A DNA stretch of 64,000 nt from Litoditis marina (Eukaryota > Nematoda > Chromadorea > Rhabditida > Rhabditidae): NCBI GenBank assembly GCA_964036275.1, contig OZ038433.1:36179336-36243335 (forward strand). Direction: 5' to 3'. This document shows positions 1-17,107 of this stretch, piece by piece. The first letter of the stretch is position 1; each line of letters opens with the position of its first letter. A model generated the notes under the pieces. The model worked only from the letters and a program-made list of their open reading frames with translations, did not search any database and was not told the DNA's origin. Both the position numbers and the translations under genes were made by a program.

Positions 1-950
1 GTTCTCTCCATTTATCCCGAACTATACTCTATTTTGAACTCTTCCCGGCCGCGTGATGGTCGGCGATAATTGCAGACCTGTTTAGTGTGCTATTTTGTAG
101 TATGAGCCGACCAAACACTATTTGATTAGTACTTAACAGCGGACGGAGGAGAACTCGAAAACAAAACATCACAGGTCGATCAGCCGCTCACATCGATTTT
201 CTCTTTTAAATTTTTGCAAAACCAAATTTGCCAGTTTAATCATTCTCGAATATCCATAGTCTCAGCTTTCACACTACTTATCTGGAAGTTCCAAAAAACA
301 TTCATTAAATTCGTAGGAACTGCTGAATGTTTGGCAAAGAAGAGTTCATTAACCTAGATGACGTATCTCCAATTACACGTATTTCTGATCATCGCTAGCT
401 CTAATTCATTTAGTTAAACGGTTCGGTCTTATTTCTCGGGTCACCCCCCCCCCCTTCATTTACACCTGATCGGTTATTGTACAAAAAATCATTCAACTGG
501 ATTGTTTGGAAAAGTTTGCAATTTGCGTTAGAAGAACAACAGACCAGTTGTGTGTATCCTTTGCTTTATGCCTCAAGTCGATATCTAATCAATCAGTCAA
601 CGTGCACTCTTTCTCTGCGTGGTCTGAACTCTTTTCTACATTTCTCCGATTCCAAAGTGGTCTCTTTAAATAGCAAGTGGAAACAGGTTATTTTTCCACA
701 ACTCAGTGATTGTCATTCGAAGTTTCGTGAACGGTTTTGTATGTTATGAACAATTTATCTGTGCATAATAACCTAACCAAATAACCAAATATCATAACAA
801 CCATACAACCAAAATTTCTTTATATTGTAATGTTTTCTCTTGTCTCATGCATCTCCAACTCTACACGCTACAGTACAGAACGTTATGTATTATTTTTCCA
901 ATACAAGTTTGTGAGCTTACACGTGAACCTGGCATTTCACGTATTACGTA
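1..950. other. Upstream non-coding sequence
   Basis: I see no coding exon here. The open frames lack splice context and family motifs. A run of C occurs near 446-453. The stretch is the 5' flank of the P450 gene and presumably holds its promoter, but no promoter element can be recognised with confidence. Confidence 0.5.
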
Positions 951-956
951 TTTCAG
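951..956 (+). promoter_or_regulatory. Acceptor-like TTTCAG just before the P450 start codon
   Basis: TTTCAG lies five bases before the ATG at 962. In nematodes such a site close to the first ATG usually marks spliced-leader trans-splicing, although the end of a 5'-UTR intron would look identical. It is the main reason for choosing the ATG at 962 over the in-frame ATG at 830. Confidence 0.5.
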
Positions 957-961
957 CACAA

Positions 962-5841
<4,880 letters not shown>

Positions 5842-6910
5842 GTAAGTCAATTTTACCTTCGACATATTTTCTGAAAATTATATGAACCGGCCATTTTTTA
5901 CCCTCTTCGCTAAGGCCGTAAAAATCAATATATCGATACGGTAAGGCCTTAGTGAGTGCGATCGTTAGGGCTCGTAGGCCGCTTTCCGGTAACGTAATAT
6001 GGGACAGTTTGAAAGAGGAGAGGCGTCTTAACATTCTGAACCTAGTTGTAGGTGGTGACCAGTCACGCACAATGAGACCCTAAACGTATTTATTGCAGTA
6101 TTTAAAAACTTTATATTCAGTAATTATCATATTTCCAGTTTTGATAAACTTTTCATTTCCTGGGGGAATGTAGTAGTGCTCCTTGTGAGCTGTTCCATTC
6201 ATACCGGCTCTTTGTAGGTAATTTTGCGCCCCCAACATGGCATTCCATTAAAGCTGGAACGAAGGAGTGAATGAAGAGCTAATCTTCTCGAAGCATTAAT
6301 AACAATGTATTGTCTCATTGTCGAGAATAGATGTGAATAATATTTGATCGAGTTGGATTTGCTTGTGTTTTGAATATATTGTGCAGTTACAAGTTACCAA
6401 GCAATGATATGATTTTTCTGTGTAACTAGAAAAGTTAATCTTTTTGGATTAAACACTTCAAAGATAATTTCAAAATTTAAATAGTTAGCAATTCTAGAAT
6501 GAGCATTATCCACACAATAGTTCGTTTCCTCGCCTTGAAGATTTTCATTCATTGCTTCTGTAGATAGGGAAACCTATCAAGTGAGGATTGAGAAGATTGT
6601 TGTCACAACAAACAAAGTCAAACCGGACAACATGTTTTCACTGATGGGCGTTACTGTCATAAAGTTATACGTGAAGTGCTGAGTGAATCAGATGCAAAAG
6701 TGGTATTATAGTGCAGCGCACGCTTTATATGACAACTTTCGAAAATACTTTTCGTCATTTTTTTTCTTTCGATATACCTTAAATTATGCCTATTAGGAAT
6801 AGTTATGGTGTTATGCAGCCGCAGTTTGTACCACATCATCCTTGGAGTTCGATCTCGAAAAGCGCCTTATTCTCGAATTTCCATGAATCAAACGATAAAC
6901 ATAACGGGGT
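5842..6910. other. 3' flank of the P450 gene with a palindrome
   Basis: This should contain the missing P450 terminal exon and 3' UTR. A near-perfect palindrome at 5910-5952, beginning CTAAGGCC and ending GGCCTTAG, could form a hairpin. An acceptor-like TAG at 6561-6563 is followed by a short frame that stops after six codons, so it is a weak terminal-exon candidate. Nothing else is recognised. Confidence 0.4.
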
Positions 6911-6920
6911 GAGACAACAA

Positions 6921-7125
6921 ATATAGTCGTTGACAACGGAAAGGCGGGAGGGTACTGTATATCTCACTTTCCGCTGTGTACGCACACAAATCTTTGATTC
7001 CAAAGTTTTCCCGCTATGTGCACTAATAGCGCAGTGCTTAGCGCAGTGGTTAGCGCCCTGCTCCGAATCTTTTGCTCGCAGGTTCGATTCCGGCGACAGA
7101 CAGAAATTTGTAAATTGGGCACTCA
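6921..7125 (+). mobile_element. tRNA-derived SINE, copy 1
   Basis: Positions about 7028-7096 look like a tRNA gene head. A box A-like stretch TAGCGCAGTGGTTAGCGCC is followed ~35 bases later by box B GGTTCGATTCC. The upstream part, AACGGAAAGGCGG to the GCTGTGTACGC region, recurs in two other copies in opposite orientation (near 19984-21985 and 29690-29886). Internal pol III boxes plus dispersed copies indicate a SINE rather than a functional tRNA, since no acceptor stem can be folded. Confidence 0.75.
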
Positions 7126-7915
7126 TTTTATCATATGTGCTTAGGGAAAAAGCAAGATCCATATAATTTTCAAATTAATCTTTTCTGCACATCAATAAAA
7201 GGAACATAAATTCATTTCATAAAACATCGTATATATAATGTTCATTCTAACGCATTCCCGTTGTAAACTCAACATCAATAGAAACATAAATATAAAAACT
7301 ACATATTATGAAGTCAACACCATCGTTTCCGTAAATGAAGCACACAAAAAGGTTTCGACGTAACTAAAGAGAAATGCGCATGAATGCAGCACCTGTATGT
7401 AAAGGCATCCTGAAGTTTCTAGATCGTAGGGGGTAGAGTTAACGATGTACAATGGTTAGAATACATTGTTAAGCACCAAATTAGTGGTAATATGGCTGAG
7501 TTATCAGAATTAAGATAAAACATAAACGAAAAATGTACATTGAGCAATAGGTTGATGATAATCTGGTAATTACATCTCCATCTGATAATCTGATAATATA
7601 TAATACATATAGTAATGGATACTATGACAGCTACAATGTAGTTCATATTATAGGTAATTAAGACCTTACATCCTAATGGTGGAAAATGTGGTGATCTGAG
7701 TGTAAATGACGGAATAAGCCGCACCTTCAACCCCAGTATGCGTGTTTTTCTCTACTTATTTTTTCCAAGAGTTGTATCCCGACGGCAGCAATAGAAAGAA
7801 ATAACCTTTTTTCGAGGAGGCGCAGATATCGGGTAACGGGATATTACCGCATACGGCGTCTGAGGTATTCAGATTTTTCTCATACCCTTGAATAATGTTT
7901 GTGAACAGTTGCTGG
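7126..7915. other. Non-coding spacer
   Basis: AT-rich sequence with no recognisable exon, tRNA or repeat. It is the 3' flank of the minus-strand small membrane protein gene that ends at 7916. Confidence 0.4.
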
Positions 7916-8941
7916 TTAGTAGCAGACGCAACGGAAGAAGGATACGAAACAGGCCAGGAACGCTTTCACGAGAATTGCTCCAAAAACGACACTGAAAAAC
8001 AGCTGTCAATAATTTCAAACTTAACAAACAGTTATTGTAAGACATTAACCGTTTCAATGGAACAACAACGACTTTGTCAATTCGTGTTTTAATTGTGTGG
8101 TGTGAAAAAAGTACAAAATCATGAAAGTACGAAAGCTGTATGAATGTTCTTTCACATTATGTAATACAAAGAACGTACCATTTCTATTTGACCGCTTCCA
8201 AAGTTGCCCAGAAAAGTATAAACTATAAACTCACATGACCCACATACGCAGGTACCAACAACATTGATTCTGTCTGGTTCGACAACATTTGTAATAGATG
8301 AACATACTGTCCTCGGGGCATCTGGAAAGATGGTGATGTAACTTGAAACTAAAGGAAATCAAGATCATAACTCTGTAGCACAACAGTTTATGAGAATGCA
8401 TTAGTCATTTGCTTGCTGGTATATATTCTGTGATGTATCCATAGTCTTTCTATTTCGATTTTATTCTCGAATGCTCCATAGACCGATCTCTTCCGTTACA
8501 TTGGTCGCACTGAACTCATCAACTCGGGTGATTGGTTATGCATATTAAGCACTATACACATGTATTTGCATAGTGGAATAAAAACACACATATCAGCATA
8601 AACTGAAATAAATATCCATTTGAAAAGGTCAGCTGACGCAATAATTTGAAATGATTTATATTCTGAATTTTCAAGTAAATTTTGCGAAATGTATCACTTT
8701 AGATGAACGACAAAGGGTGAACGTTACAACAGAACTGTTTATATGGAAAACGAGTCATTATCTCAACTCACTTCTCTGATCCACATCGTAATTGGAGCGA
8801 GTGGTCTCTTTTGTAGTGCCTTCTGAGCTCGTGGAACTTTTTGGGTGCGGGGGTAGTGGTTTCCGATTCGGGAGAAGGGGTTGCTAGACTGGCGCAGCAG
8901 CAGGATATTGAGGCTAGCAGTACTATCAACAGAACACGCAT
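7916..8941 (-). CDS. Small six-cysteine single-pass membrane protein (Shisa-like/DUF2650-like), 3 exons
   Basis: Model: exons 8772-8941, 8235-8321 and 7916-7991, read on the minus strand, joined in phases 2 and 2, giving 110 residues and a TAA stop. A signal peptide (MRVLLIVLLASIS...) is followed by a Ser/Thr/Pro-rich and basic stretch. Then come six cysteines at 53, 58, 69, 70, 77 and 78 with two CC pairs (YYKCC and QCCWYL), a hydrophobic segment of about 20 residues (VVFGAILVKAFLACFVSFF), and a short tail ending CVCY. Six ectodomain cysteines with two CC pairs directly before one TM match the Shisa/WBP1/VOPP1/CX/DUF2650 superfamily, proposed membrane adaptors. The ATG is immediately preceded by an acceptor-like TTTCAG, consistent with trans-splicing. 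Donors are GTGAG and GTGAGT. Exons 2 and 3 are too short for ORF finding. Family assignment is from pattern only. Confidence 0.72.
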
Positions 8942-11900
8942 CTGAAACTTTTTAAACCTTGAAACAAGACTGAACAGAAACAACATAATGAAGAAAACCA
9001 ATTAAATGCTTAAAGGTTTCGATAATGACACTCTGTTATGGAGTAAACGAAACTATCAATTACATCACAGATCACGTTAGAGGAAACAAAATCAGGAAAA
9101 CAAGCTGTTTGGTCAGTATCCAATAAAGTAATAATACAATTTATCGAAGCCTGATAATAATGTGCGCACACTTTATTACTTTTGACAGTAGATTAGAGCA
9201 TGATTTTACCAAGTATAAATGATCAACATTTCTATCGAAAACAAAGTCACGTAGTCTGGGACTGGTCGAAAAGAGTATCACAATTTAGGCGTGGGAAAAT
9301 GCGATGCCTGTTTCAGCTTCTGTTGTAGCTGTCGGACGCTCTTTCTGAGAAAGAGAACTGAATGGAAATGACTAGTTTCTTTTGAATGTCGCTCGAACCT
9401 CGTTGAAAGAGTATACGAGTGAAACATAAATGTGTCCGGGTGGCCCCAAGCATTTGCTTTTCGTGTAGTTTTTTCAAAGTTCTGTGCGTGCAGAATGTAG
9501 ATGGAGAATAAACTTTTTCTTCAAAAATTATCGGAGTCTGATTTGTGGAAAAACAACTTGAATGACTTTGTTTGATTCGCTTTGTTTTTGAAAGACACAA
9601 CCAAGGATAGTATATATAAACATGTTGTTCGAAGCTTGTCGATGCGTTTGCAATAATAACTTTTCACGGATTTCATAACGAGCGTTGTCAAGAAGCATGA
9701 TCGATAGTGTTTAATCCGTGTTGCAGAACGTCACATCAATTAATTCACGTACGTATAGAATTAAAAAGCTGAGTAGTTTTTGAGGATATCTCCAAACTTA
9801 TGTCCAACTGTGCGATTACGATGACACAGTACGACATTGGACCGGTTTTGGGCCGTGATGTAAGAATTAACATATGTTATATTATTTCGTGCTGCTTCAA
9901 CAAATTAAACTGCTGTAGTGCAGAAATGAAGCGGCTTTGTGAGAATGAACATAGATTTGTATAAAGATACTGCTCTGAACAAAACGAACTCAGAAAAAAT
10001 GGTGGAATGATCTTATGCGTTATAGAATGAAATTTGGAAAGACAGACTGTGTGTAAACGTACTGAGAAAGAGAACACTTATGCACATTCATACATTCAAC
10101 GTTATTATCATACAATCAAACTGTTCTGTGCTATCATTTGTAGTCAGTCATGAGTGTGGGAGAGCAGCGCTCAATATGAAAAAAATCTAGTTTACAGCAC
10201 GCAGCTTATCACAAAGCCTCTTAGTGGATATTCAAAGAATTGATATTTCTTTGAATGCCGTGCAAAGACTATAACTACATTCCAGGAAAAACTGCCAGGT
10301 ATGTTGCCACTGCGGGCAGAACAAACAGAAACACAAGTTCGAGAGCCTCGTTGTACATAGAATTCGGTAATCAATGTAAGAAACATGTGGTGAATTAAAA
10401 AACTTCAATTTTCCCTATTAAGGTGATACTTGTGATTATACAAGATAGAAAAAATATTGCTTTAGCCCGTAATTATTTAGTATTTCACACAAGATTCATC
10501 GAAGAGCAACGACTTAGAAACGTAGATTGCAGATCAAAGGAATTCACGAGTTTTCCTCAATATTTTCACTATTCGATCAACGATCTTAACAGGGTTATTG
10601 CTATGTGTGCTCGGCCTGGTCGAGAACTTTGTAATTAGATGCGCTTCATGAGTTATTCGAGAACTATGCAAAAAGGTGTGAAATTGGGAAGGTACTGATG
10701 TATTCAAGCGCAAGTGATTGACTAGTAAAATGCTAGAATGATATTACACATGAAAACTAAATTGGTTCGACAACTATAAGAATCCCGTCCTAGCCACAAG
10801 ACGTTTTGAGAAATGAAATAAAACGATTATCAGTAGAATATCAGGAAATTGTGAAACTAAACTACAAGAAGTAACCCGGATAAAACATAGACGTTTTTGT
10901 TTAAAAAGAAATAGTCAAACACAGTAAATGGAACGATGTTGACTATACTGTGAGTCAATTGCATGCTAATTTTACGTGATTATTTAATTTACTTCTGGTA
11001 TTTTCGCGAAAAATTAACACTGGCTCAAAATATCTTGTCTAGAATAATTTGCCTAATTCTCACACCCACTGTGACGGTGGCTGTGCTAAATACAAATTGT
11101 CTATGCTTCTAATTGTAGACGCAGAGAAACACAAAACAGAGTAATTGTGCCTCTAATCGACCATCGGTAGTTATTATGCAGATTGAGCACACTCTAGTAG
11201 CAAGTCCTTTCTGGATGGAATGACAAAATAGGTATGCCATGTTGCACACCCTCGAAGTCGATAGGAGAGAAATTAACACTTCCAGTTACTTTTGGAATAC
11301 GTGAGAGTTATCAAAAACTGTGTAACTTTCAGTTTTTCTGTAACCTTCCCTCGCCCCATTTCAAAACAATTATGTAAAACGTATTTTTTCCTTACACAAT
11401 GATGATAAAACTCATCTAAGCACAGCAATGTCCATGCAAAATTGACACGGATTATCATAGTCTAGGTCACTCAAAAATGTGTTCTCATGTTCAACTTATT
11501 AGTAATAGCAAAAAAATAGTACAAAATGTTGGTTGGTGATTGGTATTTAACACTCCGTTTCAATTTCAGATGTGAGTGAGAAAAATAACATCACAGTCTA
11601 ATATTCTCTATTACGCGCTCATTGTATATACTCATCGAACGTGTTCGAGAAGTTTCAACTGTCATCAATCAAAACCGACGACTGGAATGTGTATTGTGTT
11701 CGGTGGAAAATGGTTTATATACTAGAAGTCAAATGAATGGTCACGTAAAATTAGCATTCTACTGAGGCATGGTGCACTTTGTCATTGCACGTTTATAATG
11801 TCTGCTGTGTTTAACATGTTTCACGTGACTGTGTAATTGACTGACAGTATAGAATGCTATTCACATGGAGAACACAGGAAGACTATATAACAGTTGGGCT

Positions 11901-14900
11901 AATCTAATAGGATCGGAACACAAAAAATGCGAAATACGATACATACTGAATATACCTTATTTGCATAGAGTGCACAATGAAGAATTGATTTTCTTCTTAC
12001 ACTGTACACTTAAACTGTGAAACATCGCCTGAATCATGTTCAGAATCTAGAATAGCAGTGATCTAAGAGCCAAAAGTTTAAAGAGACAGACCATTAATAA
12101 CAAAGAAAGGCTTCCGTGCAGAATTAGAGGGTATTATGTGGCTGCTAGTTAGGCCTCTTTCACGGAACTGATATATTCGCTAATGGAACATATGAAGGAA
12201 ATGAAAAGTGGGTAAGCTTCATCCTATGCTGGAAGAAATTTGTTCCGGACGTCAGGAACATTTCCGTCCACGTATTCGAATGAAGATGTCGATATTCTAC
12301 AAAATACACTCAAAAATGTAATTTAGGCTATAAATTATGATTATGGTGATATTTTTAGTAAATTACCTCTGTACTATGTTGGAAGTTGTGGTAATTATTG
12401 CGAAACATTAGGATTTTTAACTTATTTGCTCTTTGCAGACACGAGCAGTAATTATGAAATTTATGCGTCACTATAGATTTGATTAGCTCATTTACCGAGC
12501 ACAAAAAGAACAATCAGATTTTCAGGAAGGCTCGGACTCTCACGTATACAAGGTCAGTCATAAATTGATGAAGTTATAAATGAAGCATGAGATGAAGAGG
12601 CGGAGCACTGAATCCGTACTCTATAGCAACGCAAAAAACTCACGTTCAATAGAAAAGAGGCAAGACATTTGCCTTTTGTTACAATTTCTAGTAATTTTTT
12701 TAGTTCAGACTGATCTATTTCGCGTTTGTGGACGTAACAAAATAAAACATTTTGCAAAACTGTCAAAACAAGCAAATCAAAACTAATAGCAAGGTTTATT
12801 GTTTATAATAATGTAAAGGTAACATAGAATAGTGCAATGATCAGATATTTTGCTTCGGAACACTTTTTAGACCGTTCCATTAAATACGTTTTGATTATAA
12901 ACTAATAAATTGTGTAATCTTCCAAATTGAAGTTGCGGCCAGCTTTTAGCACCGTTCTTCGTTCAATCCAGATGCATTTACATGCCGAACGCACATACGA
13001 TGAAATGAGAACTCCCCAAAACACTTGAGCACTCCAATTTCCGCTTTCTCAATATGAGATCTATGCTCAAAGTGGACTGAAGTGGATGTGTCCAATAGGT
13101 AAGCGGCAGTTAGCAGAAAATTATTATTCTCAGGCAAATATTGAAATTTAGACATTATCAGAGCATTTAGTAGTTATTAACCTCTCATTTTGATTAAACT
13201 ATTACCAAGTATGGCTGCATTCATGGGAACTTATTGTGAAAAATCTGACGAGAGAGTAATACAACTCTAGTGAATTAGGTCAACGAAAAATATTAATGTT
13301 CCGTTTTCCATATTAGATCTCTGATCAAAGTCGTTGCCTTTCCATGTATCAGCAAGAAAAGCAGCATTTAAACCAGGCCACGAACTTATCATATCTTCCC
13401 AGTAATTTCAGAGCAGTGAACGATAACAGAGTAATTGTGCTAACTTCATGGAAACTGAAAGTGGAAATCTGACGATACGGTAGTAGAGGCCTAGTATATT
13501 AGTTAAGTAAAAACAAAGTTCAATAAACTTGAACATTTGAGTTACAACTGGGTTACAATAAGGATCCTTTTCAACCTTGATTTCTCGTTTTGAATTGCTG
13601 AAAACACAGTAGCCACCGCTTTGCTTCAACTAACCCGTAACTCCGTAAGCTCTGAAAACCGGACAATACCAACTGTGTTTCGAACAAGTTGATTTTCTGA
13701 GTGATTTATATCTTCACGATCATTTGCCGTAAGAAAGCCAGCAACCTGTGTGCAATTTCAGTCCCGCGAAGTGTCACCCGAACGCCGGCAGGCTGCACTT
13801 CGAGTCTTGAAGTTGGAGTGTTTTAGGTTAAGCAGTTTTTGAGACTAGTTCGAGTGACTACATCATTGAGGAAATTCTTCAACGCTTCCGCAATCAGATC
13901 GTATTCATTCAAACTGTCAGCGAATTCAGGCTAATACGGAACAAATCCGCTTGAAAATGGCTTAACGTCTGTTGAACAATATTAAGTATGATTCACGTGA
14001 AGAAGCTATGGTTTATCATCCGTGCGAATTGTCAAAATAAGCAGAGCAAATCTGCTCAGTGGGAGGTGACTAATATCTCACGTTGATTACCATGAAAAAG
14101 AACAGTTTCACACAACCTTAGGGACATGCTCTTCCGTGCGATTCTATTCAACTTGTTCCATTTGAGTGTGAACAATATTGTTGTTATAAATTAGATATAG
14201 CAATTATTGACAAAAATAGTGACGTTCTCGATTACCGCAGAGCGTATCGTATTGTGCAAAAGGGTGGGTTTTCCGCCCACTCACTTTCGATGTGATTCTG
14301 TATGCTAATTTAGACGTTGGTCATACGGGGATTGTTTCTCGATAGAACGTTACAGTTTCTCTTTAGACTTTGTTTTTCAATTGAACATTTATTTTCTCTC
14401 CACACTTTAACAGTAATTTCGATAGTAAGAAATGGCACACTGGGAAAGCGAAATTTTGCAGTGATGCAAAACTGAGACAGTCAATAAAATTGTCAGTTGA
14501 TGGTAAGCAATGTGTACCGGTAAATATATTCGGCTTGGTGTGTTCCGTAGATCAAACTTTCAGTTCGTTGTCATTTTCGCAAATAATAGTATTTTTCATA
14601 GAAATCACCACTTGTATTATTCACTATACGTAATGTACTGAAATTTCGACAGCAATGAAAATAAAAAAGTGAAAATAAAAGAGTTTTTTGTATGGCAGAA
14701 AATCATTTGAAAACAGCAACTGAGAACACGTGTTCATGGACTATTTATAATTGATTCATGGCTTGTATATGGAATTTAATTTCTCTGAGTTGTTCGAAAC
14801 GAAAGTTCAATCGAATTGATTTTTCAGAAATGACATAGAAGGGAAATTAATTTAAATCGGTTTAGGGAAACAACGTGCACAGAGTTGAAAATGAATATTG

Positions 14901-15070
14901 GATGGAATGAAACGAAAATGACGTTGTTGATATTCCTATTGACTTTTTTTGTTTACAGAAGTTCGAGACCCCATAACAGCTGATGGCCGGATTTCTCGCC
15001 AGACGGTCAAAACGAGACGCCGCTCGAGCTGGTCTCGAGCTGAGGTGCCCGACGAAACTACAGTTTAACC
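8942..15070. other. Six-kilobase region without a recognisable gene
   Basis: No open frame here shows family motifs or a consistent chain of splice sites. One 36-codon open stretch on the minus strand at 13823-13930, with an acceptor-like TAG before it and ending in TAA, has coding-like composition but no partner exon. A short hairpin with GTGGG/CCCAC arms lies at about 14264-14280. I see no large repeat. Small-exon genes could be missed. Confidence 0.4.
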
Positions 15071-15605
15071 CAATCGCGCGCAGCGCGAAGCGCTGTGCGA
15101 GATTTGTCTTTGGTCCGGCTAATGCGCGCTTTCATTTTTTTAGTTCACTCTCAAAAAGGTCCAATTGTGCAAATCAGAACTTTTTATGATTTGCTGTTTT
15201 TCTATGGCACATTTTTAAGCTATGTTCGAAATTTGAACGAAATTGATTGAGTTTGAGCGGAGTTATGACGTTATGCGTTTCATGCAGACCGCCAACTTCC
15301 GCCGTGTATCTGTCTGTGTTGGTGCGCACTCCTGGGAAATTTTTATGTGTGAACCAATTTGACTGAAAATTTGGGACACGATAGATATCCCACTCAAACC
15401 TTGGGGGCGCAAACTTTTTTCGAAAAAAAATTATTTTTCATCAAGTTATAGGTCTTTGAAAATGTCTCTGCGTCTCTTCATTTCGTGCACTCTCTCGCCC
15501 TCTCTGTCGGGGTAAATCAAATTGCGTTATAACTCAGCTCAGTCCTAACCAATTCAAGTAAAATTTGAAGTATGATACCACGACATGAACTGACATCGAT
15601 TTAGA

Positions 15606-16490
15606 TGTAAGTCTTCTACTGATGACGTCATCGAGGATTCTGGAGCTCGGATGACGTCATTTTTGAAAAGTGCAAAGTTGACGTCACATATATTTTTAAA
15701 TGATAGTAATATCTTAGAAAGGGTCAATTAACGGTGAAACTCAATCTAAGAGTGACGTATTCTGGGATTCTGGAGACCAGATGACGTCATATTTGAAAAG
15801 TGCAAAGTTGACGTCACATATATTTTCAAATGCTGAAAATGTCTTAGAAAGGGTCAATTAACGGTGAAACTCAATCTAAGAGTGACGTATTCTGGGATTC
15901 TGGAGACCAGATGACGTCATTTTTGAAAAGTGCAAAGTTGACGTCACATATATTTTCAAATGCTGAATATATCTTAGAAAAGGTCAATTACCGGTGAAAC
16001 TCAATCTAAGAGTGACGTATTCTGGGATTCTGGAGACCAGATGACGTCATTTTTGAAAAGTGCAAAGTTGACGTCACATATATTTTCAAATGCTGAAAAT
16101 GTCTTAGAAAGGGTCAATTAACGGTGAAACTCAATCTAAGAGTGACGTATTCTGGGATTCTGGAGACCAGATGACGTCATTTTTGAAAAGTGCAAAGTTG
16201 ACGTCACATATATTTTCAAATGCTGGAAATATCTTAAAAATGGTATATTAACGATAAAACTTTATCTAAATATGACTTATTCTGGAATTCAGAAGGCCAG
16301 ATGACGTCAACTTTTAAAAAAAATGACGTGAAATATGTTTTCGAATGCTGGAAGTTTCTTAAAAATGGTCAATTCACGATGAAACTTCATTCCAACATGA
16401 CGTATTCTGGGATTCTGGAGGGCAGATGAAGTAAGTTTCTAGAACTGCAATGTTGACGTCATATTTTTTTTCCGAATGATGGTAATACTT
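15606..16490 (+). repeat. Tandem array of ~130-bp units, each with TGACGTCA palindromes
   Basis: The phrase GATTCTGGAG recurs at 15636, 15766, 15896, 16026, 16156 and 16411, with a degenerate copy near 16285. The period is therefore 130 bp with about seven units; the middle units are nearly identical and the last two are decayed. Each unit carries two core TGACGTCA sites about 28 bp apart, roughly 13 in all. TGACGTCA is the consensus for CREB/ATF bZIP factors. Whether that matters here is inference. Confidence 0.9.
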
Positions 16491-16575
16491 GACAAGTGGT
16501 TCATTAAGAAAACAATTTTATCTGCACCGTACAGATCAAACCACATACCTACGGCATGTATACAAAAAGAGAAAA

Positions 16576-17107
16576 ATTCATGAAAAAGTGGGGGGCCCAA
16601 CGAATGTAAGAATTGTCTTCTGCTGTGCGCCCCTTAGACAACTACTCTCAAATGGAACAGCTACTGCTACAAAAACCGAAAAATACTAATATAACCAAGT
16701 ATAACTGTTCATTACAAACATACAAAAGTCGTAAAATATTTTCTCAAACCTGTAAACTAGAATCTACAAATCACAGATGTTAACTCAACGTAGTCAACTA
16801 TAGATATCCTGGTTTTGTACCCAATGGTTTGCAGTTTTGGTCATTACTTCAACTCTAGTTGCTATAACACTTGGCATATTATTCAACAGTTGTTCTCTCT
16901 TTCGCAGCTGTGACTTGTCGGTTCTAGTTTACAGGTTTGAGAAAATATTTTACGACTTTTGTATGTTTGTAATGAACAGTTATACTTGATTATATTAGTA
17001 TTTTTCGGTTTTTGTAGCAGTAGCTGTTCCATTTGAGAGTAGTTGTCTAAGGGGCGCACAGCAGAAGACAAATCTTACATTCGTTGGGCCCCCCACTTTT
17101 TCATGAA
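16576..17107. repeat. Large foldback (inverted repeat) with ~185-bp arms
   Basis: Sequence from about 16576 (ATTCATGAAAAAGTGGGG) through 16762 reappears as its reverse complement from about 16921 to 17107 (CCCCACTTTTTCATGAA). The arms are nearly identical and separated by about 160 bp. The right arm recurs at about 57170-57352. This is the hallmark of a foldback or MITE-type element end. Confidence 0.88.

Larger units (their letters stand above)
15072..17107 (+). mobile_element. Composite non-autonomous element, long copy
   Basis: The left end (15072-15130) is GC-rich, TCGCGCGCAGCGCGAAG onward, and matches 56790-56850. The right end (about 16745-17107) matches about 56990-57352, in the same order and orientation. 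Between them this copy has a 130-bp tandem array and the left arm of a large foldback, both absent from the short copy. No transposase is visible. A shared left end and right end in two places, with different interiors, implies one mobile family with an internal deletion or expansion. Element class is unknown. Confidence 0.6.

Noticed and set aside
6564..6688. P450 terminal exon
   Set aside because: In the required phase it stops after six codons. The frame that looks better (ending VRIEK) is out of phase with exon 13.
6921..7166. Protein-coding frames over the SINE
   Set aside because: Both strands are open only because of the GC-rich tRNA-like sequence; pol III boxes explain the region.
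13823..13930. Minus-strand terminal exon of an unknown gene
   Set aside because: Open for only 36 codons with no partner exon found upstream; chance occurrence is plausible.
14983..15189. Open frame beginning MAGFLARR
   Set aside because: It overlaps the GC-rich left end of a dispersed element that recurs at 56790 without the frame being kept.
15606..16490. CRISPR-like array
   Set aside because: Units are 130 bp and repeated along their whole length with no unique spacers; this is a tandem satellite in animal DNA.
15072..17107. Helitron
   Set aside because: The left end starts TC after A in both copies, but the right end shows no CTRR terminus with a preceding short hairpin and no Rep/helicase.
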